A DNA stretch of 64,000 nucleotides, from contig VDFB02000003.1 of NCBI GenBank assembly GCA_007258455.2, forward strand, positions 38,992,176 through 39,056,175, written 5' to 3'. The position numbers and the translations under genes are program-made. This document shows positions 34,309 to 48,860 of the stretch, piece by piece (positions within the stretch are counted from its first letter, which is position 1; each line of letters starts with the position of its first letter). The notes under the pieces are model-generated. The model worked only from the letters and a program-made list of their open reading frames with translations, was not told where the DNA came from and made no database searches. This stretch comes from Sequoia sempervirens. Lineage: Eukaryota > Streptophyta > Pinopsida > Cupressales > Cupressaceae.

Positions 34309-34926
34309 TCACTTTTTTGCCTTCAACTTCTGCTTCCTTGCCTTCTTTCCTTTCGTTCCCCTACACCCTGTTTCCGTTTTCACCTGCGCTTTCATGCGTT
34401 TCATCTCCTCTTTAGCTTGAGCTTTCCCATCTTCAATAAAAGCTTCCACTTTCATTAGCTCTATAAAGAGCTTTAGGGCTTGCCACCCCAGTCTAGCTTC
34501 TTCCCTGCAATGACGTTTAATCTTGTCCTCCGACCACCGAACGAAAGGGACACACCCTTCTACTCCTTCCAATTCCTCATTTTCAAAACCTTCTTGAATT
34601 TCCAAGCCTTCACTTGGAATAGACCATTCAAGGATTGAATCTATCCCTTCTAGAAAATCACTTTCCACAATCATCTCCATGACTTCTCTAACTGTGATGA
34701 TCGTTTCTCCTAAATCCAATCCCCATGCTACGATCAAAGAATATATATCCATGTTGGTCCTGTAATAGTGCCTCAGGTTACCAAAGGATTTCCCTATGAT
34801 CATTTTCACACTCTGCACCAGCCTCCCATCTGTAAAAAGAAACATCCCCATTAGCCTTTGATCAGAGGCTTCACCATAAAATGGATGCAATTGCCTCTTT
34901 GAATGCAGCGTAAAGTTTGCCTCCAT
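34309..34926 (-). CDS. Unrecognised 205-codon open frame after a LINE-type RNase H
   Basis: Starts MEANFTLHSK and ends with a very basic tail (KGKKARKQKLKAKK at 192-205). Residues 105-140 are acidic, and 149-190 look helical (Glu/Lys/Ala-rich). No domain is recognised. It lies just downstream, on the same strand, of an RNase H relic that reads almost through to it, so it may be the last part of a LINE-type element or a captured gene piece. The low number of stops over 618 bases is notable in this AT-rich DNA. Whether it is expressed is unknown. Confidence 0.45.
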   Translation of the reverse strand: MEANFTLHSKRQLHPFYGEASDQRLMGMFLFTDGRLVQSVKMIIGKSFGNLRHYYRTNMDIYSLIVAWGLDLGETIITVREVMEMIVESDFLEGIDSILEWSIPSEGLEIQEGFENEELEGVEGCVPFVRWSEDKIKRHCREEARLGWQALKLFIELMKVEAFIEDGKAQAKEEMKRMKAQVKTETGCRGTKGKKARKQKLKAKK

Positions 34927-34963
34927 TTGTAGTTAAATGCAGACTACATCGATTCCTTTGCTT

Positions 34964-35540
34964 CTATCTTCGCTTTCCTTCTTCACTACACCAAAAGCTA
35001 TGATTACAATCAATAATCGAGGACTGAAGTGTGGTGTTTCTCTTAACTTCGCACATAGCAACCTTAATTTCCCTCATACTAAGGATGCCACTACTCCCAT
35101 TCTCATCTCTCCTCCAATCATGTCCACTTACATCAAACTGCTCGCGTTCATCCTGTAATAAATGCTTCGTCCTTGCCACCTTCTTGGCTTAATCCAATTT
35201 TTTTTTTCTCAAATCTTCAATTTGTATTTCACCAATTTCTCTAAAAGAAATGGCCCAATTCGACAAGACATCAACCTCTGAGTTGCCTTCTCTTATTATG
35301 TGACTAACAACAAAATATTTGCATGTGTTTAATTCTTCCCTGATTTTTTCAATTGTATTTTGTATGTGTCATGCTTTAATTTCTCCTTTCATTATTGCTT
35401 GCACAATAATAAGTGAGTGGCCTTCCAAATGTAATCTTGATGCTCCCAATTTCTTTCCCAATTTGACTGCTAACAATGTTGCAGATGCTTCAACTATGTT
35501 ATTTGTGCCCTCCAACAACTTCTTGAGTTGAGATAGATAA
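34964..35540 (-). pseudogene. LINE-type RNase H remnant
   Basis: The minus-strand frame reads VEASATLLAVKLGKKLGAS, LEGHSLIIVQAI and YFVVSHIIREGNSEVDVLSN, the C-terminal two thirds of an RNase H domain like those of plant LINEs. The catalytic Asp after EG is His. The first strand with the DGS-type motif is missing beyond 35540. The frame then runs on with only two stops to about 34964 (DEREQFDVSGHDWRRDE). The 205-codon frame follows. Confidence 0.65.
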
Positions 35541-35919
35541 TTGAATTAAAATAAATGTGATAAATTAAATAAAAAGATATGCATGTTTTATTATAGTATT
35601 ACTGATGAATAAATATTGTTGATGTTACTCTAAAATTAATTTATCATTATTAGGAAATCAATTGCATTAATCACATGTTGAATGTCTCAACATGTAAACT
35701 ATAATAGAAAATAGTGTATGTTGATCCAAGCCTTGTTGATTTATTTTTGATTGTTGGGAACCTGATATGTCATGCAAGATTGATCTAAGACATATGAGAA
35801 TGAACTAATAGAATGTATACCTAAAAATGTATGTGTCTTTGTTTTTCTTATTATTTAGGTATGTCAAGGTGTTGTATAAGGACATTGTTTACAAGCTTGT
35901 TGATCACATAGGTGAACAT

Positions 35920-36445
35920 GTTCTCATGGGTCAAACCCATTGGCAGATAACATTAATAACAAGAAAAATGAAATGCAATATACATAGATATGTAGGTGTC
36001 ATATATAATGATGATATATATTTGACTTCTAATTCTCCTTAGAATTGAAGTATGCTCTAACAAGCCATCTTACGATTAATTCTTCTTATGAAATGAAGTG
36101 CACAATGAATGTCATTAAATACCATAGTAAAGTAACATGTCCCGCAAATGTATGATAGGTCACCTCATCATAATGTATGATAGGTCATCTCACGGGTCAA
36201 ACTCGTTGGTGGATAAAATTAATAACAAGAAAAATGAAATACAATATACATAGATATGCAAGTGTCATATTTAATGATGATGCATATGTGACTTCTTTTG
36301 AATCTCCTTAAAATCGAAGTATACTCTAACAACCCACTTTATGATTAATTCTTCTTATGTTATGAAATGAAGTGCACAATGAATGTCTTTAAATACCATA
36401 GTAAAATTACATGTCCCACAAATATATAATAGATCACGCCATCAT
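35920..36445. repeat. Tandem duplication, unit about 266 bp
   Basis: GGGTCAAAC with TTGG after it occurs at 35928 and 36194. Long blocks such as AATAACAAGAAAAATGAAAT, AAGTGCACAATGAATGTC and ACATGTCCC repeat at the same offset. Some divergence shows that it is not recent. Confidence 0.85.
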
Positions 36446-38290
36446 AATTAATAAAAAGAAACAAAATTAAAAAAATGAGACTTTAAGATTCTACAATAAT
36501 TTTTGCACTCATCAAAATTAACCTAAATCAATCACAAATCACGTAAAAATAACTCATATATATATAATTTTTACAAATAATAAACCAATTCTTAAAATAA
36601 AATAAAAAAACTTCCTAGATTCCCACCAAAATAAACTCTTAAAACATGTAAGTCTTAACGCACCATGAAATAGGTACTATGAAAACTCTTGCAGAAAAAG
36701 TAATTAAGCCTATAAATTATAATATATAAGAAGGTACACTAATGTAATAATTAAAAGGAGAAGTACAATCCAATACAAATTAAAGCTATAGAAGATCATA
36801 ATTTATAGAAGATCAGATATTTTCTTGATTGTCCTTCACATCACACAACTCCAAATTATTGTTTAAAAGTTAAAGAAGTTAATTATTCCACATCATCATT
36901 TCATCTTCAAAGACTTGATGCCATTCATGTGCAAGCACAATTTTTTCCATATTAAAAGCAATTTCCATTTTAATATTACTATTAATCAGTTGTCCTTTAA
37001 AGGAAAGGGAAGGACATAATCTTCAACTCACTTGTACTTATTTATTATTACGGAAAATGATTTCTGTAACAAATTTTATGATTCTTAAATTTTAATATTG
37101 CAAGCTCTTTATTTCAAGTATGGTTTGCAGAAAATGAATTTAATGAAATATTATTATGATTTTATTGGATATCCTTTTAAAATGTTTTTATTTTAAAAAT
37201 TGACACAATAATAATGTTTACGTTATAATTAATAATAAAAATAATTTTAATATTTTAATATACTCATTATTATTAAAACTGATTAATAACTATTTTTTTT
37301 TTAAATAATATAATAATAATAAAAATGTATGACACATTTTATATATATATATATATTTTATTTTCATGTATTTCTTTTATCCTCTATTTATTTGAGTTTA
37401 GATATAATCCTTTGCACTTATACTTTTAAAAAATAGAACCTTCTTAAATTTTCCAATAAAACTAGACAAATCTAAGTATATTTTCCAACTCAGAGATCCA
37501 TGAGATCCAAAGCACATAACTTACTTATAAACAAAGCCTTGAAAAATCCGATTTTGTCCCAAAAATGTCATTTACTTATAAAAAGCAATTAATTGTCTTT
37601 TAGGAAAGAAATTAACCTGTGTAATTTTTTATTATATGTAGAGTGATGGATATGCTCACCCTATGTATTAACTTAAAGATTTTATAATATTTTTATATTT
37701 CATAGATTCTTATTACTCCTATTTTATTAGTGTTGGAATGTCTTTTTATTTATTTATTTATTGGACACCTATTTGAAAAAAGAGAATCCTTTTGTAAATA
37801 AAATTAGGTTAGAGTCACTATAACCATGAAAAAGGGCATATTTAAACACTCAAATCATATCTTCCTAGTGGAAGAGCCTTCACCACTACTTGACATCCTT
37901 GATCTTAATTGCATCAACACCATTAGTCCATAAGAGAAACTTGACATTATGGTGAGCCCTCTCAACTCTTTTCTATCCTAGTAAGGTAGGGCAGGGGATT
38001 CTAAAAGGAAACTATAGTGTAAGGAAGTTGAAGACAAACACTTATTTTTCTACTTGGGCTTCAACAACAAGGAATGAAGCCACTCCACCTAGTGAGTCAT
38101 AACTAAAAGAAACATGTCCAACTCTAGAAAGGAATATATCAAAGCCAATCAATTAGATTAAGCTCTTATAAAGGTAATGCATGAACAAGGTGTGATAATG
38201 CATATTCTAGGGTCATATCCAAGCGTCCTAAAAAATCTTCACTAACAAATCTCATGTCTAGAGCCCTCAGAACAATATTCTCATTCACAA
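36446..38290. other. No gene seen; likely eroded downstream part of a gypsy element
   Basis: Very AT-rich up to about 37800. From about 37830 to 38290 the composition is that of the gag remnant next to it, but I could not recognise a domain. Confidence 0.3.
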
Positions 38291-38293
38291 AAG

Positions 38294-39300
38294 TTAGGAG
38301 GTTGGATATAGACATGGATGAAACTTTAAATTTACCTTGCTACATATTTTGATCTCCAAGTAGTCAGAGTTGATAACCTTCTTCATTGTTTGCTTAATCA
38401 TCCCATTGTGAATGATAAATATTATCTCCAACCTAACATTTAACTTTAGTCCCCTAAATGCAATTGTATGCCTCTTTAATGAGAGAAATAAAGTATGCCT
38501 CTCCAAGGAGAGAAAATCCTCCAATGTGTTGATTCACCTTTATCCTTTCTTCTTGAATATAACCAACATATTTCCATAGATTCATAATTTTAGAATTATA
38601 TTATACCACTATCATGCCTTGTTTCTTTAGAGAGTAGAACCCATTCATTTGATTAGTAAAATATGAATCTAATGGATGGTACTTAAGGAATTTATCTTAG
38701 AAATTTGTGTCATTGTTGGTGGCCAAGATTCTCTCATAGTGTCTCCACCACCATAATGTTGCTTCATTAGTGAGAGGATATGCAACAATTCAAGCCTTCT
38801 CATTATTGGTTCTTTTTTAAAGATCAAAACATTTTTTATTCCAACTAACCAAGATTCAACTTCAATTCCAAAGCTTCAACCTAAAACTTCAATAGTGTTA
38901 TCTTTTTGGTCTCATAGGTGAAACATTCAAGCTTCTCTCAATTTTCCTAAAATCTATCTTAGTTTGTTAGGGACTAATGTCTCTTCCCAACCTTCTCTAT
39001 ACTTTTCTTCTCCTTTCCCTTAATCTTTCCTTGGTGGCAATTAGCCTCCTATTTCTTGCAAAGTGAAGTATTTCTTCTTCCTTTGATCTTGTTGGTTCAT
39101 CCCTCATTCTACCATGATCATCTTTCTTTGACTTCATTTACTCTTTCTCCTCCATTCTAGGACCTTGTAACTCAATTATTAAATGTTTGTCTCTTCCTTT
39201 CAACGTCTTAATTTTCTTTTCCTTCTAAAGTCTACTTGTCCTCCAAATTTTAGATTTTATAGCTTTTTATTTTTGTACCAATAGAGTTATCATCAAATTA
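38294..39300 (-). pseudogene. Ty3/gypsy gag remnant
   Basis: On the minus strand AYPLTNEATLWWWRHYERI, NNDTNF, DKFLKYHP, LKKQGMIVV and IMNLWKYVGYIQEERIKVNQ (about 38550-38800) follow the order of the Retrotrans_gag domain, across small frameshifts. The start of gag should be near 39100-39200 (Arg/Glu-rich stretch). The element is broken; no protease or polymerase was recognised further downstream. Confidence 0.7.
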
Positions 39301-39384
39301 TCCTTACTTTGAATTTACCTTATCTCATTCACAAATTTTCAACTTGGAGACACATTAAGTCTTCAATCATTAAACCATATTTCG

Positions 39385-42210
39385 ATACCACAATAAAACA
39401 CTCAAATAGACTACCAGATATTAAATAAAAAATATATTTTATTTAATAATTAAAAGCTAAAATATTATTATCTTAAAATTAAATTTACTATTATACCATT
39501 CTGCCTTCATGTTACTCCAATTTAAACACCCTTCTAAAGGTCATACTAAGATTACCCACACCTAAGATTACCCACACCTACTAGACATGCAATGTCTTTC
39601 AAATTAATCTCAATTTGGAATCTCGCACCTAAATTAATAGAATTATCTTGATTTTTAAGTCATGGATTCTATATTTGAAAGATGATTAACTCAATTAAAA
39701 CATATTTATTTTTTCTAGGATTTTAGAGATTATCTTGACAAACTTTAGGATAATGAAGAGAAATAGGACTTGAGAACTCCAAAATTTTGGAGTTTTCCCC
39801 ATGTGAGGGAGACATGTGGAGAGATCTCGTTAGTTCACACTCTAATTTCTCGTACTTCTCAAACTTCATGGGTTTCCCAAAATTCTCAAAGAAAAATAAG
39901 TTATTCTTCTTTAGAGAGAAGCTGCTTATCTAGATGTAAAATTACTTAGAATCCCACTAACTTAGCTTTTCGGTTCTAAAATTAGTTAGAAGGCTTGAAT
40001 TACTCAAGTACGTACACATGATGAGATTTAGATTAATTAGTTTTGGAACTCTCAAGGGTTAAATTAACTATATTTCTTTCTTTTTAAATAGGATTTTACA
40101 CATTTTGTTTATAACATTTGGAATCTTCCAACATTTAAGAAATTGGTTTTGATGATATAATTTATTCTAATATAGAATACAAAATTGTTGAATTAGTAAA
40201 CTTTATTCTACAAGAAATTCATCTAACACTTAATTATTTTAGTCTACAAATTGTAGATTGGAGATACTATTCATCAAAATATACATTAATTAATTTAGCT
40301 GGAATTGTCAAAGGCAGGTACATAATATCATCTAGAATCATTTAGAATTCATTTTAGATTTAAACACTAATCCAATCAAGGACAATAATACATTTTTTTT
40401 TTCTTAGGAAATAATTATTAATTAGATCATATATTCATTGATCACATAATTATATTTGCGTAGATACATAGATTAAATTTAAATATAGTTAACATATATT
40501 GACTACTTGAATTCTCTGAGTTCTTTATGTGTATTTCTTCCTTTAATTGTCAATAATCTAAAGATCATCCTTTGTTGATCAAGAGATCCTATTACTTCTT
40601 ACTACACAACTTTGATCAAACATGCATGGCCCTAAGCAATATCTACCCTAATTTTTATAATCATGTAAGGGTGACAATGATTTAGAGTTAATTTAGGAAA
40701 TTTAAACATAATCACAATCATAATCATAAATTTAGAGAATATTCATTCATCAATAAAAATGATCATAATTACTTGTAATTGATAATACATAGATGCATGT
40801 ATCACCAGTTGATTCTCTAGGGCATGAGTAATTTTCTCGAGGGGAAAACCCAAGCATCAGCCATATTGTTCCACTTGCTAGTTCCTCACAGTGTGTATCC
40901 ATTTAACAAGTGACATCATTGAAGTACATGGTAATTAATAGAAGTTATTACAAATTCAATATCTTTGTTTAAAATTCATATATTGATAGAAAATTTAGAC
41001 ATTGAATCACTTTAAATTCCATATACTAATAAAAAATTTAGTCTTTTAATTTAAAAATATATCTTTAAGGAAAAAATTCTCATCTAATCTAAAATTTGAT
41101 TTCCAACACGAAAGAAAATCACCTAGGATATTATGTACTTGGTAATGGATTAGATAGGGATTATATAAAATTTTCAAGAGATCATTTGTTAAAGTATACC
41201 CTATTCCCTAGCTTATTTTCCATGATTTCTACATGTATCGGTTCAGAATTTTAGTATCTTTTATCCAATATTTTCTTCTAACATTTATACTAGTTTTTAA
41301 ACTCTCCACTCTCAGATTTCATTAGTCAATTTTGGGGGCATATTAACTTCTCAATTTATAAGTGTTTAGGATTTTACCTCTTTTGAGAGTTATAACATTC
41401 CTTGAATTTTTTGAGCCATATAAATATTCAACTTATTCTAGTTGAATTTCCTTCTAATGGTGTGTTTGAGTTGGTATTTCCCCCACTTAACTAGAATCTC
41501 ACCATGTTTTCACTTGCACTAACCTTTTTCTCTTTCACTCCCTAGTTTGATTCTTGCCACTCATAGTATTATCCCAAACTCCAAACTGCTCATTTTTTTA
41601 TAAAATTTCCTTGACAATCCTTATGTATTTACTTTGGTTCATTATTGTCTATTTCTTCGTACACTGACTATACTAATTAATCTAGTAGATATTGTTATCT
41701 TAGCAATTGACACATATTTTACTTTGATTAACTTAGCATCCTTTTCCATCATACAAAACTTTCACCTTCACTAGATACTAATAAATTTCCTATAAAATGG
41801 AATACCCCTTCTACATGGTTTGGCCTCATTCTTGTAATTAATTTACCTATACACTTAGACTAATTCATCAAATCATCGAGATTCACACAATAATATGAGA
41901 AATCAAAAATCTAAATAAGAATTAGCCTAAATAAATATTAGTTTAAGATCATTGATTTAAAAATATTACTTCAAATTATAATTTAAATAAATACTTATTA
42001 GAATAGTAATCATATTCAAAATTATTTATAATTGAAAATATATATTAAATAATCAAGTCCAAACTATCTATATAAGCGAGATTAATATAAAACATAGCAT
42101 TCAAATTATCAAAATTCCTGAATTAATAACCATGGGTCCTTAACATGAAATCATTAGGGATTTTACCCTAATAAAATTTTAGCAATAGTTGGAAACTATG
42201 GGGTATTACA
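39385..42210 (-). mobile_element. Probable 5' LTR of the gypsy gag relic
   Basis: On the minus strand a typical gypsy LTR start, TGTAATACCCC, lies at 42210, and a primer-site-like TGGTATCGAAA lies near 39383, just upstream of the gag remnant. The DNA between is AT-rich and non-coding. The LTR's 3' end is not a clean CA. The inference rests on position and end motifs only. Confidence 0.4.
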
Positions 42211-43116
42211 ACTCATTAGTTGAATTGATCCATTTCATCAAAATGTAGTGATAGAATATGGTTAAGGGGTGTTGTCCCGTGCTTCATGAGGTCATTTCCT
42301 CTTGAATATGCAAGGAATACACCTTTTGTGGGTTTCACTGGACATTAAGAATGGGAAACAACAATCATATCATGCATTATGTATGGAGTTAAGATGAGAG
42401 GCTTAGACCACATTGACATTGTGATGTGCTTAAAGGTGTATCCCACATTAGCTTTGACCAATATTTCTTTTGATTACATGTACCATTGTAATTGTAAGTG
42501 AAGTAATATCTAGTGAAAATGACTATTAACCTTGTAACCATTATAGAACATGGAATGTGGCTATATTTTTTATATTAAAAAATTAATTAACATTACCATT
42601 GGGTGTAAGAATAAACTTGGAAATAGCATTGGGGATAGTTTTGAAGATGATATTTAAATTTCCAACACTTTTAAATTGAATGGGATAAATATATAATATT
42701 GACATGTAATAACCATGCACATGTTGAGGATCAAGATGTAGATAGTTAATATAGTAGATTGATGTTGATTGTCTTAGTAATATATTATACACAATATAGT
42801 AGCTAAGAACACAAATAAAAAAGGAGACAAAGATGCTGAGTTTGTAGCTAAATGGAAGATCATTCACTTGAAAAGTATAAAATTTATTCTCACAAGTGAA
42901 CTTTAGCTTCTAATATAGAGTATATAGGACTAAATTCATAGTATGATCCATGGTAACCCTAATTAAATATTGTATATTCAATCTAGTTCCATTATAAACT
43001 AAGGTACAATTAATCATTTTATCACCATAACTCACTATGATAGGTAAAGGTAAATGATATTGAATAACATTATCATGTGGAAGCTCCTTGGAGTAAAAGA
43101 AAATTTCATACTTTTT
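42211..43116. other. No gene seen
   Basis: AT-rich sequence; short frames only. Confidence 0.35.
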
Positions 43117-43566
43117 GTTAGTGTGTATTTTATTTTCTTGCATTTAATTTATTTGCTTGTATTAGTGTGCACCTAAGATAAGCTTACTTATGTAGGTATC
43201 TACTCGGCTAGGCATTATCTCTCTTACACTATAGGTATGCATTTGCTTAGGGAGGTAATACTATGGTTGAGTTGTACTTTTCCACATTTGGTGGAGACCT
43301 ATACTACACATTTATACTTATCACCTTTATCCCATATGGGTTGTGAATCATTTGGTGGAATATCTTATAATTTATACGATTTTTTCTCCCATATAACATA
43401 TATACTCTTTTACATTTTATATTTGCGTATATTATTCTAATAGAATAGTTGCTTGTTTCATCTTTAATATTTAGTTTTCTTGCACAATTTGGCTATTGTG
43501 GCTTTCTTTTTCATCAAGATATTGGGTGTGTATAAACACTTAGACACGTATACATGGTATTACAAC
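43117..43566 (+). mobile_element. Possible LTR with primer-binding site
   Basis: TGGTATTACAAC at 43555-43566, followed by TCGTTGG, resembles the initiator-tRNA-Met PBS (TGGTATCAGAGC) with three changes, and ACA precedes it as an LTR end would. Possible LTR starts are TGTTAG at 43117 or TGTATTAG at 43157. No gag was recognised downstream. Confidence 0.4.
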
Positions 43567-46500
43567 TCGTTGGTAATATAATTCTTTCCCATACCGATTG
43601 AGGATTGAGGGCTTTGTGTGTGGCATCATGTTGTAGGATCATTTAAGTGAATATTGGAGTAGGTCCTAGAACATTGTGTCTAGAGGATGTAGAGTAGTTG
43701 ATCTTTCCTTCATTTAATCCCAATGAAAAACCAAAAGAAATATGGTTTGAAGTAATCATTTATGTATGAGTATCTATAGATCACATTATTTTTGGAGCAC
43801 TTTGGGTCTAATATGACCATAAATTTGCATCTAGAGCACCCTAAAACCATAATATCACCTATCAATTCATAAGTTTTTTGATAACCTCATTAGGAGAACC
43901 TTATAAAAATTTCCCCTCCTATATTTTGTATGGATCATGTACTTATGTAGTGATTGCATCAATGAATATTCCCTAGCATAGGTAAATCTCTAAAAATTTC
44001 TATAATTTGATTTTGTGCATATTTTGACCATTGGTAGGCATACATGGCCATGGGTTTTTATTAGGTATTCTATCACACTTAACCTATTCACAAATCTATA
44101 AGATATAGTAGGTGTCATAGTGTTGACTTGTGGGGTGCATAAGGTTTGAGTCCCTGTGTTTAGTAATAGGATGGACTCATAGCCAATCCAATGGTCTTTA
44201 ATACCAATGGTGTCTATATTTATTTTTCCACCTTCAAACCATTTTGTATAGTGATATTACACTTTAGAAACCAATCTCAACCCTCTCTAGAAAGTCTGCT
44301 AACTTAAATTGGTAATTTTACAACATATAGGGAAATTCTATAAATTTATCAAGTAGTTTACACCTTAATTAGTTGATTCACATATAGGTCATTTTTTTGA
44401 CCTCACTTCATAGTGGTTTTACAATAATCAATAACACAATTTCATGGTATACTAGAATTATGTTGATGTCAATACCTATCCTTTACAACCTATTCCCCCT
44501 CACCATGTTTATATTTTAATTTTGATGCTTAATATTTATAGGCTCCATTCTTGATAATTTGGGTTTTGATTTTGGCACAAATTTTTATTTTGGCTATTTT
44601 TAGTAGCTACAAAAGGTCATAGTAGCTTTATTATGTTGGTGTATGCATTTTTTAGAATTTACATTTTCTTAGAGGTGTTGTTAAGTAGTTCTCATTTTGG
44701 ATAATTCTAGGGCTTTATCCTTGTTCATATGAATTCTATTTGAGTCCCAATTTTTTAAAAGTATATAATTTTTTGTGTACTCATTGAACTATACTCAATT
44801 TTCTCTCATTTTACCTTAAATCTAAAGTTTCAACTCTTTGGAATTATTTGGGAATTGCAAAACACTTGAATCAAGTCCGTTTTATACATTTTGGCAAGTG
44901 GAGATTGTATTTATAGTAACTATAAAGGACATCATTATATCTTGTTGGGAGATCTCTTAACCAAGTGATTTTTGGGGGTGTACACTATATTTTACGAGGG
45001 TGTGGTATTTTGATTCCAGTCATTATTCAATTGATCTAGCTAGGGTTTCATCATGTTTTCTTTAATTTACTCTTTTTTTCATCATGTTGGGTTAAGAGAA
45101 CTATTTATCTTTGAAGGAAGGGTTCAAGAATCATGTTGCATAATGAAATATCTAGTTCCCTATGTTCATGGACTCATTCTTAAACCAAGTGATATATCAT
45201 GTGTACATGATGTAATAAATAATGACACTATCTCACGTCTCACCACTCCTAAGGATATTTTTCCTTATAATGAGCACATATGGTGCCTTTTGATTACTTG
45301 GACAATCATTAGGTGCCTATATGAAGATCTTGAATCATCACCTAAAAGTGTCACTTCCTTATATAAGCCTACCCATGTGGATGATATTAAAACTCCCATT
45401 GATGCCCCTTTTTATTTATCAAAGTTCATAATCACACCATTGATGTGAGTAGTTTATAGGATGTGTAGTGTAGTCCTCTAACATGCATTGAGATTCCATC
45501 ACCTTGAACCATCTTAATTTGTATATACTTAGGTATCTTATATGGATAGATTCTATTGGATATATAATCATCTAACATGTACTCAGATACTACCACCTCT
45601 TGCTACTTTTATATATTTCAATATTGCTTCAATGAGGGCTTTGAGTGATTCTTACTAACAAGACGATTCATTTTTTTGAATATAGTTCACTGGGGTGATT
45701 ACTTCACCAATTTCTTGTGTCTATTCATTGAGTCCCATCTTGTAGATTTGGAAGACACTATTAAGGATCTAGTTTTCCTCTTTGATGAAGTGCTACAATA
45801 GCTACATCATAATCATGTTTAGAACCTAATCTACTATAATTTTGACATGGCTTTGATATTTCATCTTCTTTAATAAGGCCTTGAATTCTTGAAAAAATAT
45901 TAATACCTCTAGGTATCGACAAAGGGGCTGATGAGTAGTTTCTAAATGGGGCTAATTTAAAAAAACAAGTCTAAAGGAGGATTAAAAATATGTTCAACAT
46001 TAGGTTAGTGTGATGGATGAGTATCTAAATATGTATCTAAGGAAAGAACATAGATGAATCCATAGTATCCCCATGAAAATCCCCTCTATGTAAGAAGTAA
46101 AAAAAACCAATAAATTAATGTGCCAATGCCATGAATACATTATAAACAGTACAAAATAAATCAAGCCATTGTAATAACTCATCAACTAAAGTGCTTCAAA
46201 ATATACTCATTAAAAATACATTATTTGTATGCTCAAAGTGTACAAGTATGAATGAATTAACATGTAAAGATAAATTATTATACCATCAAATCCATTAAAC
46301 ATGAATTCCTCACTAAGAGAAGAAATATCACTATGCAATATATCACAAAGCAATGAATCATCAATAATATACATATAATCTACATGAGTTAAATAATACT
46401 TTTTGAAACCTTAGTTTAATAGTGTATACAAAGAAAAAAACTATTAACTAGGTTGTTTCTTTCCATGTATTAGTCTAATTTAATGAATAATTTAAAATGT

Positions 46501-48860
46501 AATGTTATTCAATAATGACTACAATAACACTTTATGTTCTTTAATTAAAACTAGACTAACAATAGAGTCAAAACAAAAATTAATAAATAAAAAATAAAAG
46601 ATTAGAAAATGCACATCCCTAGAAGTGTTTGGAAATTGGATTTGATTATTGAAATGAGCTAAGGTAGATTAGGAGATATATTATAATTTTTTAAATTCAT
46701 TAGAATCAATCAGGACACCATCATACAAGATATACACTCTCACCTAATACTTTTATTGTTGATGTGCTCTTAATCAACCATTTCATAAGGAATCCTATAG
46801 GTTACTTAAATTGTTATGGAACTCCTATATTTTGGTCTTATGACTTTGAGACATTTAGGATTTGTACACCGTGATACCCTAATCTATTTTATTTGTGTAA
46901 ATTTGATGGAAATGCCTTTGATCTTTTGATATTATAATTTGAAGTCAAGTGGGAAAGGAAAACAAGACTTGGCTATTTGGGAGACTACCTCAATCAGTCC
47001 CTTGGGCAATATACTTTAAATTTAACTATAGCCTTTAAAAAAGTTGGGTGTGTATGACCTTAGGTGATTGTGGTGGTGGTGTGCATAGATATTTTCTCTT
47101 AAGGGGAATACAAACCATAGAGGGAATCTTGGCTAGAGTTGTATACACAAGTGATAGAGGAAAATAAGAAATTGATGTGACTAGAAGGATTTGACAAAAG
47201 AAGCATAAATTTGAAGATAAATTCTCAAAGGAGAAAAATAAATAATGACTTTGGGTTTGAGGATTTAAAAATACATGAAAGGCAAAATGAAGATCATGGG
47301 TAAGGGAAATGGGATAATAAAGTGATGAAAGTAATTTTTCTATATATATAGTGGGAGTAGGGGACATTAGTAATGGATATAGCATGAGAGTGTGCAAGGG
47401 ATGATCTTTTACAATAATCTTCAAGGTTGTGCCCTTGATAATCCTACAATAAGAAAAGTTAGAATATATGGAGAGTGAGAGATACCCAAGAGTGTAGAAG
47501 TGATAATTGTTTTAGGGGAGATAATGATAATCAATTTTACTTGAGTCCTAACTAATATAATCATTAAAAAACATGTTATGGAATATTATAAATTAGAGTT
47601 TCATCCACATGTAATTTTTAAAATCTTAAATATTAATGTAGAAAATATTGTTTGGATTGCACATTTTGTCTAGAATGCTCGCATTTTGGGTGAAATGTGT
47701 TTTTTAATATGGGTTTGAAAATTTTGGGGTAGGTGAAAGAGGTTTGGATAAGCATGGGGATGGTTTAAAATATTGGAAATAGAGAAAATGAGTCCTAAAA
47801 CTCACCTATGAGAATGGTCACTAAAGTTAGTGCAAAAATGTAAGGTGGATATTACAAAGTAGGCAATTTCTAAAATTATAATGAGATGCTAAGGATATAT
47901 TAATATAATTTAAAACATCATCATGCATATAAAAAGATGAAACATAGGCATCAATATTGATAAGTTAGGATGAGATGAAACATCAAAATCATATAAATCT
48001 AAGGATATGGAACTATTATGAGATGTCGGAAAAATATCATCATTAGGCATAATAATATCATGAGTAGTACATTAAATGATAACATCATCATAAATAGCAC
48101 CATCCCTAGATGTATCCCATAAATATAACAAAGAAAGTGTATAAGAATAGATCCAAACCCTAATTTATGTAACTTAGATTTCAAATGATAGATGGAAGCA
48201 ATTAGATATACCAGGTTTGAAATTATAGGAAAAAACCCTAAGGGGTGTAAGAAATGGTAATTAAGTGTAAAAATTAGAAATATAGTAGACCACTTCAAGA
48301 GGGATACCTCCAATAGTCAAACAATATTATATGAATTCAATATTTTATGATATGATGATATGGGGGAGAGTTATCTTCCTTATTTATAGGCTAAACTATG
48401 TAGGGACATACCCCTTCATCCTAATTAAGAGGTATTAGTATATTAACTAATATTTATATTAGGGTTAAGCATGCCACAATTGCTTATCCGTATTATAATT
48501 AAGAATATAATATATATTTAGGAATATATCATATTAGGATCATAACAATTAAGGTCATATTTGTAGTCCTGAACTAGGTTGAAAGTAATATAGGATATCT
48601 TGAATTGTGATTGGGAACATATAAATTAAAGATGTGATCTTGATCCATTGAAGAATGGGGGCTTATGCCCAATTTAGATTTAGGTTGAATTCTAACACTT
48701 AGATAAAAATATATGGATTGAACACTATATTATTATATTAGGGACAAATGTCAAAATAAGTCTAAAAAAAGTGACAAAAAGTGCTAATGATGCTCTTTTC
48801 ACCTCTACTATGAAAACAATATATTACCATAAAAATGAAAGAGATTATATCAAATCTTAA
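43567..48860. other. No gene supported
   Basis: AT-rich DNA with several chance frames. The longest is 131 codons at 45053-45448 (+), with no recognisable domain and no partner. A frame of 129 codons at 47035-47424 (-) is hydrophobic and low in charge, as expected by chance. No RNA gene or clear repeat was found. Confidence 0.35.

Noticed and set aside
45053..45448. Open frame of 131 codons (+)
   Set aside because: No domain, no neighbours, no repeat context; too weak to call a gene in AT-rich DNA.
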